DNA of 64,000 nucleotides from Solimonas sp041659605. Lineage in GTDB: Bacteria; Pseudomonadota; Gammaproteobacteria; Nevskiales; Nevskiaceae. A program made the position numbers and the translations under genes. The stretch spans positions 62,001 through 126,000 of the forward strand of contig JBAZXW010000004.1 in NCBI GenBank assembly GCA_041659605.1, written 5' to 3'. The notes below the pieces were generated by a model. The model saw only the letters and a list, made by a program, of their open reading frames with translations. It was not told the origin of the DNA and searched no databases. Positions within the stretch are counted from its first letter, which is position 1. Each line of letters opens with the position of its first letter. This document shows, piece by piece, positions 26,038 to 34,347 of this stretch.

Positions 26038-26505
26038 TCAGGTCAGCGGCGACGGCAGCGCGGCGAGGATGTCCGCATTCGATTCATTGATCAGGCGGTG
26101 ATGAACTTCGCCGGCAACGCACTTGCGCGTGTGCTCATCAAGCTCTGCACGAAGCACGCCGAGGAAGTGCGGTTCGGCAACCAGATAGACCTTCGACATG
26201 GCGTGGGTCTCGTGCAACTCGGATAGCCGCTTCGCCAGACGCTTCGCGAAGTTCTGCGTCTCATGGACCGTCGGCTCCTCCTTTTGCGTCGGTGAGCTCT
26301 GGCTGTAACCCGAACCCATGCTCACGCCGGGAGCGTCGCTGACCAACTCATGGTTGCGTAGCCGGCCCTCGGGATGTTCGAAGTTCTCCGCCTCGGACAG
26401 GCTCATGCCGCCCGGCATTGCCTGCAGCAGGCGGGCCTGACTGCGTTCTGCGACCAGGACCCAGATCGCGGGAACGGACTGGGAGGTTTTTTGTTGTGCG
26501 CGCAT
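26038..26505 (-). CDS. Host attachment protein family (PF10116)
   Basis: A 155-residue protein of the family named after the Agrobacterium attachment protein AtsA. The opening IWVLVAERSQARLLQA and the end of the central part (HETQNFAKRLAKRLSELHETH, KVYLVAEPHFLGVLRAELD) match this family, which has an eRF1/archaeal release-factor-like fold. The family is widespread in free-living bacteria, so a role in host binding is not implied. Middle residues 40-80 are Ser/Gly-rich linker. Convergent with the epimerase gene, 13 bp away. Confidence 0.85.
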   Translation of the reverse strand: MRAQQKTSQSVPAIWVLVAERSQARLLQAMPGGMSLSEAENFEHPEGRLRNHELVSDAPGVSMGSGYSQSSPTQKEEPTVHETQNFAKRLAKRLSELHETHAMSKVYLVAEPHFLGVLRAELDEHTRKCVAGEVHHRLINESNADILAALPSPLT

Positions 26506-26607
26506 GGAATACCCCTTGCAACCGGCTGTGGGCCAACGACTGGGGGCATTGTGGGAAGCGCGACGCGTCCTGGCATTGATCTGAATCAGGTCGGGCGGGT
26601 GCCGCCC

Positions 26608-27693
26608 TTACGGCAAATGCGGTTTTGCCAGGTATTCCTGGGACTGCATCTCGGTGAGGCGCGACTGCGTCCTCTGGAACTCGAAGCGGGATTTTTCGCC
26701 GATGTACAGTTCCCGTTGCGACACTTCCGCGGCGACGATGAGCTTGACGCCGCGGTCGTAGAATTCGTCGACGAGATTGACGAAGCGCCGCGCGGCGTCC
26801 TCGTGGAAGACCGTCATCTGCGGCACCCGCGACAGCAGGACGGTGTGATGCGTGCGCGCGATCTCGATGTAGTCGGCCGCGCCGCGCGGTCCTTCGCACA
26901 GGTTGGCGAAGTCGAACCAGGCAACGCCGTCGGCCATGCGGCGGCTGCGGATCTTGCGGCCGTGAATGACCAGTTCCTCGTTGGCCTGCCCCGGCTCGGG
27001 AGCGATCTCGGCGAACCAGCGTTCGAGATTCGATTCGGCGCGCGCATCGCTGGGGCTGTGATAGATCTCGGCGTGCGTCAGCGCGCGCAGACGATAGTCA
27101 ACGCCGCCGTCGACGTTGAGCACCGCGACATGGCGCTTGAGCACGTCGATGAACGGCAGGAAGTTGGCGCGCTGCAGGCCGTTTTCGTAGAGCCGGTCCG
27201 GCGGGATGTTGCTGGTCGCGATCAGCGTCACGCCCAGCGCGAACAGGTTCTCGAACAGGCGGCCCAGAATCATCGCGTCGGCGATGTCGGAAACAAAGAA
27301 TTCGTCGAAGCACAGTACGCGCAGTTGCCGGGCGTACTCGGCTGCGACCAGCTTGAGCGGATCCTGTTCGTCCGGATATTTTCGGCGTCGCTCATGGACG
27401 TCGAGCATGAAGCGGTGGAAATGGGTGCGCAGGCGGGTTTCTGCGGGCAGCGACTCGCAGAAGGCGTCCATCAGATAGGTCTTGCCGCGCCCGACGCCGC
27501 CCCACATGTACAGGCCGCGCACCGCGGTCCATCGGGATGGACCGAAACCGAACCGACGCTTCGGCGGATTCGCCTGCAGAGCGTCGTAGACCTGCTGCAG
27601 GGCGGCGACCGCCTGGGCCTGCGCCGGGTCGCTGACGAAATCCTCACGCTGCAGGTCGCGCTCGTAGCGTTGTCGGGGCGAGAGTGGAATCAC
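26608..27693 (-). CDS. zapE: Cell division ATPase ZapE (AFG1-like)
   Basis: A 361-residue cytosolic AAA-type ATPase that in E. coli joins the divisome late and destabilises FtsZ under low oxygen or heat. Walker A is WGGVGRGKT (near 68-76), Walker B LCFDEFF (near 127-133), sensor segment LIATSNIPP, and the arginine-containing SRRMADGVAWFDFANLCEGPRGAADYIEIA region. Length and order of motifs match the family. The FAD oxidase gene lies 21 bp upstream on the same strand. Confidence 0.95.
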   Translation of the reverse strand: MIPLSPRQRYERDLQREDFVSDPAQAQAVAALQQVYDALQANPPKRRFGFGPSRWTAVRGLYMWGGVGRGKTYLMDAFCESLPAETRLRTHFHRFMLDVHERRRKYPDEQDPLKLVAAEYARQLRVLCFDEFFVSDIADAMILGRLFENLFALGVTLIATSNIPPDRLYENGLQRANFLPFIDVLKRHVAVLNVDGGVDYRLRALTHAEIYHSPSDARAESNLERWFAEIAPEPGQANEELVIHGRKIRSRRMADGVAWFDFANLCEGPRGAADYIEIARTHHTVLLSRVPQMTVFHEDAARRFVNLVDEFYDRGVKLIVAAEVSQRELYIGEKSRFEFQRTQSRLTEMQSQEYLAKPHLP

Positions 27694-27714
27694 GGATGCG
27701 AATGCGTCGAGCGA

Positions 27715-29031
27715 TCAGCGCAGCTCTTCGCCGAGGATCGCCGCCAGATGGGGATTGAGGAACAGCCCGCGCGGATCGCAGCGACGGCGCAGCGCGCAGA
27801 AATCGTCGAAGCGCGGGTACAGGGCGCGCAGCTGCTCGGCCTTGAGATCGTGCAGCATGGCCCAGTGCGGGCGGCCGTCGTTGCGCTCCATCAGCTCGGC
27901 GATCGGCGCGAAGTAGGCCTCGAAGCTCATGTCCGGGTAGGCCGGCACCGAGACGCAGGCACTGTCGCGCCCGTAGTGCGGCGACAGCCAGTTGTCGTCG
28001 CCGGCGACGAAACGCACCTCGACCGGGAAATGGATGCGGAAGGCCAATGCCTTGATCACGCGATCGAGCGAGCGCAGGACCGGCGCGACCCGGTTCACCG
28101 GCAGCGCGAATTCCAGCTGCTGGAAGCGCAGGCGCCGTTGCAGCGCGTAGGCGTGGCGTGCACTGAGCACGTCGCGCCGGCCCGAAACCACACGCGTGGC
28201 GAAGCGGCCGACCTGTTCGGCGATGCGCGGGGCGCGGCGTGCCGTCTCGGCCATGCTGCGGAAGACGACGCGGTCGGTGCCGCGTCGCAGTGCGCGTTGT
28301 ATCGGCGACAGTCGCGTCGGCTGTTCGCGCGTCACATCGGCGGTGCGCAGCACGACCGAGTCGGTGTACGGAAACCAGAAGAATTCGCTGTTGCGGTGAT
28401 CACGCCTGAACGCATCGATCCGGGTCAGGGTCTCCCCCAGCGTCGCCGCCTGGCTGAGCAGCTCAAGGCGGTAGTCGTCCACGCACTGCAGTTCGACGTG
28501 GGTGACGATGCCCAGCGCGCCCAGCGACACGACGGCAGCGCGGAACAGGTCGGCGTCCTGGTCTGCGGACAGCGTGTGCACCGAGCCGTCGGCGCAGACC
28601 ATGCGCAGGCCGGTGACCAGCGAGCCGATATTGCCGAAGGCGGCGCCGCTGCCATGCGTGCCGGTCGCCAGCGCGCCGGCCAGCGTCTGTTGATCGAAGT
28701 CCGGCGCGTTCTCGAGCGCCAGTCCGCGGTCGGCGAGGGCCTCGGTCAGCCGCTGCAGACGGGTGCCGGCGCGGACCCAGACGCGCTGGCGTTCGAGGTC
28801 GGCCGACTCAATCCCGGTGAAACGGTCCAGCGACAGGTGGTTGTCGTCGGTCCAGCACAGCGGCGAGAACGAGTGGCCGCCGCCGATCACACGCAGGCGC
28901 TCGCCCTCGTCGGCGACGCGGACGACTTCGGATTGGATTTCCTCGATCGTGACCGGATGGGCGCAATGCGCCGGCTCGCAGCGCACGGTGCCGGACCAGT
29001 TGACCCAGGTGCGTGTACGGCGTCGGCTCAA
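27715..29031 (-). CDS. FAD-linked oxidase, D-arabinono-1,4-lactone oxidase type
   Basis: A protein of about 438 residues. The FAD-binding PCMH domain occupies the first half: VRVIGGGHSFSPLC (His is the usual FAD-linking position in this family), QTLAGALATGTHGSG and GLRMVCADG. The second half is an ALO domain that ends with a C-terminal RCDPRGLFLNPHL. The expected reaction is oxidation of an aldonolactone or similar sugar lactone with oxygen. No ATG lies near the homologous start; TTG 29031 (followed by SRRRTRTWVNWSG) is the best guess and lacks a clear ribosome site. Confidence 0.85.
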   Translation of the reverse strand: MSRRRTRTWVNWSGTVRCEPAHCAHPVTIEEIQSEVVRVADEGERLRVIGGGHSFSPLCWTDDNHLSLDRFTGIESADLERQRVWVRAGTRLQRLTEALADRGLALENAPDFDQQTLAGALATGTHGSGAAFGNIGSLVTGLRMVCADGSVHTLSADQDADLFRAAVVSLGALGIVTHVELQCVDDYRLELLSQAATLGETLTRIDAFRRDHRNSEFFWFPYTDSVVLRTADVTREQPTRLSPIQRALRRGTDRVVFRSMAETARRAPRIAEQVGRFATRVVSGRRDVLSARHAYALQRRLRFQQLEFALPVNRVAPVLRSLDRVIKALAFRIHFPVEVRFVAGDDNWLSPHYGRDSACVSVPAYPDMSFEAYFAPIAELMERNDGRPHWAMLHDLKAEQLRALYPRFDDFCALRRRCDPRGLFLNPHLAAILGEELR

Positions 29032-29098
29032 GATGATCTGCCTGTGCGAGTGAACGGGAGGGGCAAGGGGAGTGCAGCGGCCGCGCAGGATACCGGAT

Positions 29099-29848
29099 TC
29101 ATCCTTCCGCATCCGCGATGGCCTGCGGCAGGTGCAGATCCGGTTCCCGGCACAGCGCGAGCACCCGCTCGCGGGTGAGGTCGCGCAGGCGCAATGCCGC
29201 GTCCCGATCCTTGCCGTCGGCGGCAATCGGCGACTGGATTTCGACCTGCACCGGGCTCCAACGCGGCAGCTTGCGTCCGCCGCCGTACAGGTACCGGGTT
29301 CCACGGATACCGGCCGGCACGACGTGGGTTCCGGTGCGCGCCGCCATCAGGAACGCGCCGGTCTTGAACGGCAGCAGGCCGGGATCCTGCTTGAACGTGC
29401 CTTCGGCAAAGATCGCCAGCGATTCGCCATGGTGCAGGCGGCGCATCAGCTGTCGCGTCAGCTGCGCGCCGCTGTGCGCCGACTCGCGATTGACGAAGAT
29501 CACACCCATGCGGCGCAGGGTCAGTCCGATCATCGGCCAGGACGCGGCGCCGTCCTGCACGACGAAATTGAAGCGGCGCGGCAGCGCGGCGGTCAGGACC
29601 AGTCCGTCGACGTAGCTGGCATGATTGGCCACGATCACGCACGCGCCCTCGGGCAGATGCTCGCGGCCTTTGACCGTCAGAGGCACGCCGATGCTGGCCA
29701 GCATCAGGCGTACGCCGATCCGCCCCAGCTCGCGCCGGATCGCCAGCGTCGGGCCGACGATCACGATCGTGCAGACCACCACCGAGCTGACGAAGAACAC
29801 AGTGCCGGCGACGGGGGCGTAGAGCCAATCGAAAAGGCGCTTGAGCAT
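29099..29848 (-). CDS. plsC: 1-acyl-glycerol-3-phosphate acyltransferase (PlsC family)
   Basis: A 249-residue inner-membrane acyltransferase. An N-terminal hydrophobic hairpin (about 10-55) anchors it. The catalytic block NHASYVD (His76, Asp81) and the substrate block FAEGTFKQ (Glu149) are intact, followed by PAGIRGT. It would acylate lysophosphatidate or a related lysolipid. ATG 29848 opens at MLKRLFDW; an in-frame upstream extension runs into the REP hairpin and is not homologous. Divergent from xerD. Confidence 0.9.
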   Translation of the reverse strand: MLKRLFDWLYAPVAGTVFFVSSVVVCTIVIVGPTLAIRRELGRIGVRLMLASIGVPLTVKGREHLPEGACVIVANHASYVDGLVLTAALPRRFNFVVQDGAASWPMIGLTLRRMGVIFVNRESAHSGAQLTRQLMRRLHHGESLAIFAEGTFKQDPGLLPFKTGAFLMAARTGTHVVPAGIRGTRYLYGGGRKLPRWSPVQVEIQSPIAADGKDRDAALRLRDLTRERVLALCREPDLHLPQAIADAEG

Positions 29849-29902
29849 TCGGGCATTATCCGATGCGGTTGATTCGCGGGGAATGCTTCGCCGGAGAGAC
29901 GG

Positions 29903-29988
29903 GTAGGATGGGCTGAACGCAGTGAAGCCCATCGTTTGCATGCGCGGGCAAACACGATGGGCTTCGCCTGCGGCTCAGCCCATCCTAC
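29903..29988. repeat. Long REP-like hairpin in the plsC-xerD divergent gap
   Basis: An 86-bp near-perfect inverted repeat. The left arm starts GTAGGATGGGCTGA and continues with CGCAG and GAAGCCCATCG to TTTGC (29939); the right arm has the same blocks in reverse complement, with one- or two-base bulges between them. The loop is about seven bases. Two GATGGGCT-type units in head-to-head order form it, the same family as 14952-14986. Confidence 0.85.
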
Positions 29989-30001
29989 ATTCTTGCGCAA
30001 G

Positions 30002-30922
30002 ATGCCGAACCGAACCCCACTCGCGGCGGATCAGCCGACCGCGGAAGATGCCGCCGCGATCGACCGCTTTCTCGATCGGCTGTGGCTGGAACGCGGGCTG
30101 GCGCGGAACACCCAGGCCAGCTACCGCTCGGACCTGATGCTGTTTGCGCGCTGGCTGGCGCCGCGCGGGGCGGCACTGGTGCGCGCGAGCGAGGCGGACA
30201 TTCGCGATTACCTGGTGGCGCGAGGGCTTAATCCGCGCTCGCAGGCGCGTCTGCTGTCGGCGCTGCGCCAGTTCTACCGGTACCTGACTGCCGATCGCCA
30301 GCGCGAGGACGATCCGACGGCCCGGCTGGACTCGCCCAAGCAGGGCCTGCGCCTGCCCAAGATCCTGTCCGAACAGGATGTCGAGCGGCTGTTGGCGGCA
30401 CCGGACGTCGGCACTGCGCTCGGTTTGCGCGATCGGGCGATGCTTGAACTCATGTATGCCAGCGGTCTGCGGGTCAGCGAGCTGGTCGGCTTGCCGCGCA
30501 CTGGCGTCGATCTGCGGGCCGGCGTCGTGCGGGTGACCGGCAAGGGCGGCAAGGAAAGGTTGGTGCCGATGGGCGAGGAGGCCATGGAATGGCTGCGCCG
30601 TTATGTCGCGGAGGCGCGGCCGGAATTGGCGCATCTGGGCAGCCCGGATGGCCTGTTCCTGACCGCGCGATCGAAAACCATGACCCGGCACAATTTCTGG
30701 CGGCTGATCAAGGTCTATGCCGGCCGTGCGGACATTCGCGCTGCGCTGTCGCCGCATACGCTGCGCCATGCGTTTGCGACGCATCTTCTGGAACACGGCG
30801 CCGACTTGCGCGCCGTGCAGTCGCTGCTGGGCCATGCGGACCTGTCGACGACCCAGATCTACACGCATGTGGCGCAGGCCCGGCTGCGCGAGATCCACTC
30901 GAAACATCATCCCAGAGGCTAG
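30002..30922 (+). CDS. xerD: Tyrosine recombinase XerD
   Basis: A 306-residue site-specific recombinase that with XerC resolves chromosome dimers at dif. All catalytic residues are in place: Arg157 (SGLRVSEL), Lys181, HTLR (His252, Arg255), His278 (LGHAD) and nucleophile Tyr287 (IYTHV). The N-terminal SAM-like core-binding domain is about 15-105. It is a housekeeping Xer protein, not a mobile-element integrase. ATG 30002 lies 13 bp after the REP hairpin and has no clear Shine-Dalgarno. The dsbC-like gene follows, as in many gammaproteobacteria. Confidence 0.95.
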   Translation: MPNRTPLAADQPTAEDAAAIDRFLDRLWLERGLARNTQASYRSDLMLFARWLAPRGAALVRASEADIRDYLVARGLNPRSQARLLSALRQFYRYLTADRQREDDPTARLDSPKQGLRLPKILSEQDVERLLAAPDVGTALGLRDRAMLELMYASGLRVSELVGLPRTGVDLRAGVVRVTGKGGKERLVPMGEEAMEWLRRYVAEARPELAHLGSPDGLFLTARSKTMTRHNFWRLIKVYAGRADIRAALSPHTLRHAFATHLLEHGADLRAVQSLLGHADLSTTQIYTHVAQARLREIHSKHHPRG

Positions 30923-31023
30923 TGCCGTGTCAGGCATGGCCCGACAGGATGCGAAGCGCGCGGACGGAATCTCCTGCGGGTGTTGCTGTCATAATGCTGT
31001 CCTTTCACCCTGTTGGATCTGCA

Positions 31024-31818
31024 ATGACTCTGCGTCGCGCCCGAAGCGTTCTTGTGTCCCTCATGTTTGCGTGGGCAGTCGCCGCCTGTGCCCCCCCCTA
31101 TGATCCGGTCGCGCAGCCGATCGACGGCGGCGCCGCGGGCGTGGAGACCGCCAGCATCGAAACGGTACGCGACAACGTGACGCGTGTGCTGACCGGCGTG
31201 AAGCGTGAAAACATCCACCCGGCCGAGGCGGCGGGACTGTACGAAATCCGCGCCGGTTCGCAGTTCGCCTATGTGACTGCCGACGGCAAGTACTTGATCG
31301 AAGGTGACCTGGTCGATCTGATCAGCGGCATCAGCCTGACCGAGAGCAAGCGCAAGGGTGAGCGCGTCGCCAAGCTCGACGCGCTGGGCGAAGAAAATCT
31401 GATCGTGTTCGCGCCCGAACAAGCTTCCGATGTGCAGCACACGGTGACTGTCTTCACCGACGTCGACTGCGGCTACTGCCGCAAACTGCATCGCGAAATC
31501 GACGAGTACACCAAGCGCGGCATCACCATCCGCTACGCGTTCTATCCGCGTTCCGGTCCGAATACCGATTCATTCCGCAAGGCCGAGGCGGTCTGGTGCT
31601 CGGCCGACCGCAAGCAGGCCATGACGCTGGCCAAGCAGGGCGCCCCGGTCGACGGTGACGCCAAGTGTGCGAATCCGGTGATGGCCGAGTGGCAGCTCGG
31701 TTCGGAACTGGGACTGCGCGGTACGCCGATGCTGATTCTCCCCGACGGCGAAGTCGTGAACGGTTACGTTCCGGCCGAACGGCTTGCGGACCGGCTCAAC
31801 GCGCCTGACAAGGGCTGA
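31024..31818 (+). CDS. dsbC: DsbC-family thiol:disulfide isomerase, predicted lipoprotein
   Basis: A 264-residue envelope disulfide isomerase. The redox site is CGYC (C149-C152), the cis-proline loop is RGTPML, and a second cysteine pair (VWCSAD, DAKCANP) matches DsbC. The N-terminal DsbC dimerisation domain is about 45-110. The signal peptide ends in VAAC (Cys22), predicting lipidation, whereas E. coli DsbC is soluble. ATG 31024 is preferred; ATG 30994 would add ten residues. It forms an xerD-dsbC pair and precedes galE by 27 bp. Confidence 0.92.
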   Translation: MTLRRARSVLVSLMFAWAVAACAPPYDPVAQPIDGGAAGVETASIETVRDNVTRVLTGVKRENIHPAEAAGLYEIRAGSQFAYVTADGKYLIEGDLVDLISGISLTESKRKGERVAKLDALGEENLIVFAPEQASDVQHTVTVFTDVDCGYCRKLHREIDEYTKRGITIRYAFYPRSGPNTDSFRKAEAVWCSADRKQAMTLAKQGAPVDGDAKCANPVMAEWQLGSELGLRGTPMLILPDGEVVNGYVPAERLADRLNAPDKG

Positions 31819-31845
31819 TCCCGCAGGCGTCGCGTCGGGTTCATC

Positions 31846-32820
31846 ATGAGGGTCCTGGTCGTCGGCGGCGCCGGATATATCGGCGCGCACATGTGCAAGC
31901 ACCTGGCCGGGCAGGGTCATCAGGTGGTTGTTTGTGACGACCTCTCCACCGGCCATCGCGCCGCCGTTCGCTGGGGCAAGTGTGTCGAAGCGAGCATCGG
32001 CGACGAAGCCGCGCTGGACGCGCTGTTCGGCCGACAGCGGTTCGATGCAGTCATGCATTTCGCCGCCTGCTCGATCGTCGGCGAATCCGTCGCCGACCCG
32101 CTCAAGTATTACCGCAACAACGTCGGCAACACCCTCGTGCTGCTCGACGCGATGCGCCGTAACGGCGTCGACCGCTTCGTGTTCTCGTCGACCGCGGCCA
32201 TCTTCGGCGAACCCGAGACCGAACTGATCGACGAGCAGCATCCGACGCGGCCGGTCAATCCCTACGGCCGCACCAAGCTGGCGATCGAACAGGTCCTGCA
32301 GGACTGCGCATCCGCCTACGGCCTGCGTGCCGTCGCGCTGCGTTATTTCAATGCCGCCGGCGCCGACGAATCCGGCCTGATCGGCGAATCGCACCATCCC
32401 GAGACGCACCTGATCCCACGCCTGCTGCGCAAGGCGGCGGGGGAGGCGATCGACGTCCAGATCTTCGGTGACGACTACCCGACCGTCGATGGCACCTGCG
32501 TGCGCGACTACATCCACGTCAATGATCTGGCGGATGCGCATATCAAGGCGGTCGATTGCCTCGATCGCGGGCCCGGTTTCCACAGTTTCAATCTGGGCAA
32601 CGGCACGGGCTTCACGGTCCGGCAGGTGGTGTCCGCCGTCGAGGAGGTGGTCGGCCGACGCCTGGGCGTCGAAACGGGCGCCCGGCGCGCCGGCGATTCG
32701 GTGAGCCTGGTCGCAAGCAGCGCGCACGCCCGGACATCTTTGAACTGGAATCCGCGCGCATCAGGCTTGCATCACATCATCGAATCCGCGTGGCGCTGGC
32801 ACCGCGCGCCGGCATACTGA
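31846..32820 (+). CDS. galE: UDP-glucose 4-epimerase GalE
   Basis: A 324-residue NAD-dependent epimerase interconverting UDP-glucose and UDP-galactose. GGAGYIG (7-13) binds NAD; SSTAAIFG and the catalytic NPYGRTK (Tyr-x3-Lys) are intact; the sugar-binding part includes RYFNAAGAD and TCVRDYIHV. ATG 31846 opens directly on the Rossmann fold. It starts the sugar-nucleotide segment, followed by cpsG and manC on the same strand. Confidence 0.95.
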   Translation: MRVLVVGGAGYIGAHMCKHLAGQGHQVVVCDDLSTGHRAAVRWGKCVEASIGDEAALDALFGRQRFDAVMHFAACSIVGESVADPLKYYRNNVGNTLVLLDAMRRNGVDRFVFSSTAAIFGEPETELIDEQHPTRPVNPYGRTKLAIEQVLQDCASAYGLRAVALRYFNAAGADESGLIGESHHPETHLIPRLLRKAAGEAIDVQIFGDDYPTVDGTCVRDYIHVNDLADAHIKAVDCLDRGPGFHSFNLGNGTGFTVRQVVSAVEEVVGRRLGVETGARRAGDSVSLVASSAHARTSLNWNPRASGLHHIIESAWRWHRAPAY

Positions 32821-32879
32821 GCCGCGGTTGGCGCGCCGTGCGAAACTTCCACGCCAAGTCCGTCGCCGAGTGAAACCCA

Positions 32880-34232
32880 GTGCAGAGCCTTCCCGCGTTC
32901 AAGGCCTACGACATCCGCGGGCGAGTGCCCGATGAACTCGACGAGCGCATTGCATATCGTCTGGGCGTCGCGCTTGCGGAGAAGCTGAACGGGCGGCGCT
33001 TTGTCGTCGGGCGGGATGTCCGCCGCAGCAGCCAGTCGCTGCTCAATGCGCTTGCGTCGGGTCTGGGCGCCGCCGGTGCCGAGGTCTTCGATCTCGGGCT
33101 GTGCGGGACCGAAGAGGTTTATTTCGCGACCTTCCATGCCGGCTTCGATGGCGGTGTCATGGTCACGGCGAGCCATAACCCGATCGACTTCAATGGCATG
33201 AAACTGGTCCGCAGCGGCGCGCGGCCGATTTCGGGCGACAGCGGCTTGCGCGAGCTGGAGCGCGTGGTCGCCCAGTCCACTGCCGAACCGCGCGGTGCGC
33301 CTCGCCTGGTGCCCGTCGACCTGCGCGCCGAATATGTGCGCCATCTCCTCGGGTATGTCGATCCGCAGCGGTTGCGGCCGTTGAAGATCGTGGTCAACGC
33401 CGGCAATGGAACCGCAGGGCTGGTCATCGACGCGCTGGCCCCGCATCTGCCGTTTGAGTTCGTGCGCATTCACCACCAACCGGACGCCACTTTTCCGAAC
33501 GGCATCCCCAATCCGCTGCTGCCTGAAAATCGGGGTGCAACCGCAGAGGCGGTGAGAGCCCATCGCGCGGATTTCGGCGTTGCCTGGGACGGCGACTTCG
33601 ACCGCTGCTTCCTGTTCGATGAGAACGGCAGCTTCATCGAGGGCTATTACATCGTCGGGCTGCTCGCCGAGGCGATGCTCAAGAGAGAGCCCGGAGCGAA
33701 AATCATCCATGACCCCCGCCTGACCTGGAACACGATCGATCTGGTCGAAGCGGCGGGTGGCGTCGCCATCCAGTCGAAGACCGGGCATGCCTTCATCAAG
33801 GAAAGGATGCGCGCCGAGAACGCCCTCTATGGCGGCGAGATGAGCGCGCATCATTATTTCCGCGATTTTTCGTACTGTGACAACGGCATGATCCCGTGGC
33901 TGCTCGTTGCCTCCCTGTTGAGCGAGAAGGGGCTGCCGTTGTCCGCGCTGGTCGGCGATCGGATGCGGAAGTTTCCGGCGAGCGGCGAAATCAACCGTAC
34001 CGTATCCAGCATTCCCGCAGTCCTCGCGCGTGTGGAGGACCGATATCTTTCCGATGCCGTTCGCGTTGACCGCACCGACGGAATCAGCCTCGAATTTTCG
34101 GATTGGCGATTCAATTTGCGCGGCTCCAATACCGAACCGGTGCTGCGGCTCAACGTCGAGTCGCGCGGCGACGAGGCGCTGATGCAGGCAAAAACCGCCG
34201 AAGTGCTTGCGCTGATCGAGTCGGCCGGATGA
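32880..34232 (+). CDS. cpsG: Phosphomannomutase CpsG/ManB
   Basis: A 450-residue alpha-D-phosphohexomutase converting mannose-6-phosphate to mannose-1-phosphate. The phosphoserine loop is TASHNP (Ser98), the metal loop DGDFDR, the sugar loop GGEMSAHHYF, and the phosphate site SNTEPVLRLNVES. It is closer in pattern to E. coli CpsG than to AlgC. The start is GTG 32880, giving MQSLPAFKAYDIRG. With ManC it supplies GDP-mannose for AlgD (alginate) and Gmd (fucose). Confidence 0.95.
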   Translation: MQSLPAFKAYDIRGRVPDELDERIAYRLGVALAEKLNGRRFVVGRDVRRSSQSLLNALASGLGAAGAEVFDLGLCGTEEVYFATFHAGFDGGVMVTASHNPIDFNGMKLVRSGARPISGDSGLRELERVVAQSTAEPRGAPRLVPVDLRAEYVRHLLGYVDPQRLRPLKIVVNAGNGTAGLVIDALAPHLPFEFVRIHHQPDATFPNGIPNPLLPENRGATAEAVRAHRADFGVAWDGDFDRCFLFDENGSFIEGYYIVGLLAEAMLKREPGAKIIHDPRLTWNTIDLVEAAGGVAIQSKTGHAFIKERMRAENALYGGEMSAHHYFRDFSYCDNGMIPWLLVASLLSEKGLPLSALVGDRMRKFPASGEINRTVSSIPAVLARVEDRYLSDAVRVDRTDGISLEFSDWRFNLRGSNTEPVLRLNVESRGDEALMQAKTAEVLALIESAG

Positions 34233-34347
34233 CCATGTTCCGCACGGAGCCTTGCGCAGGGCGGGCCCGCACAGAGTCGTTGACCACGAAGGTGGAGAGA
34301 ACGGTGAAAGCAGATATTGGCTGTGCTCGACTTGAGTATCGCGGCAG

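Noticed and set aside
30002..30922. Integrase of a mobile element
   Set aside because: Length, motif spacing and the dsbC-like neighbour fit housekeeping XerD; there are no att repeats or phage genes.
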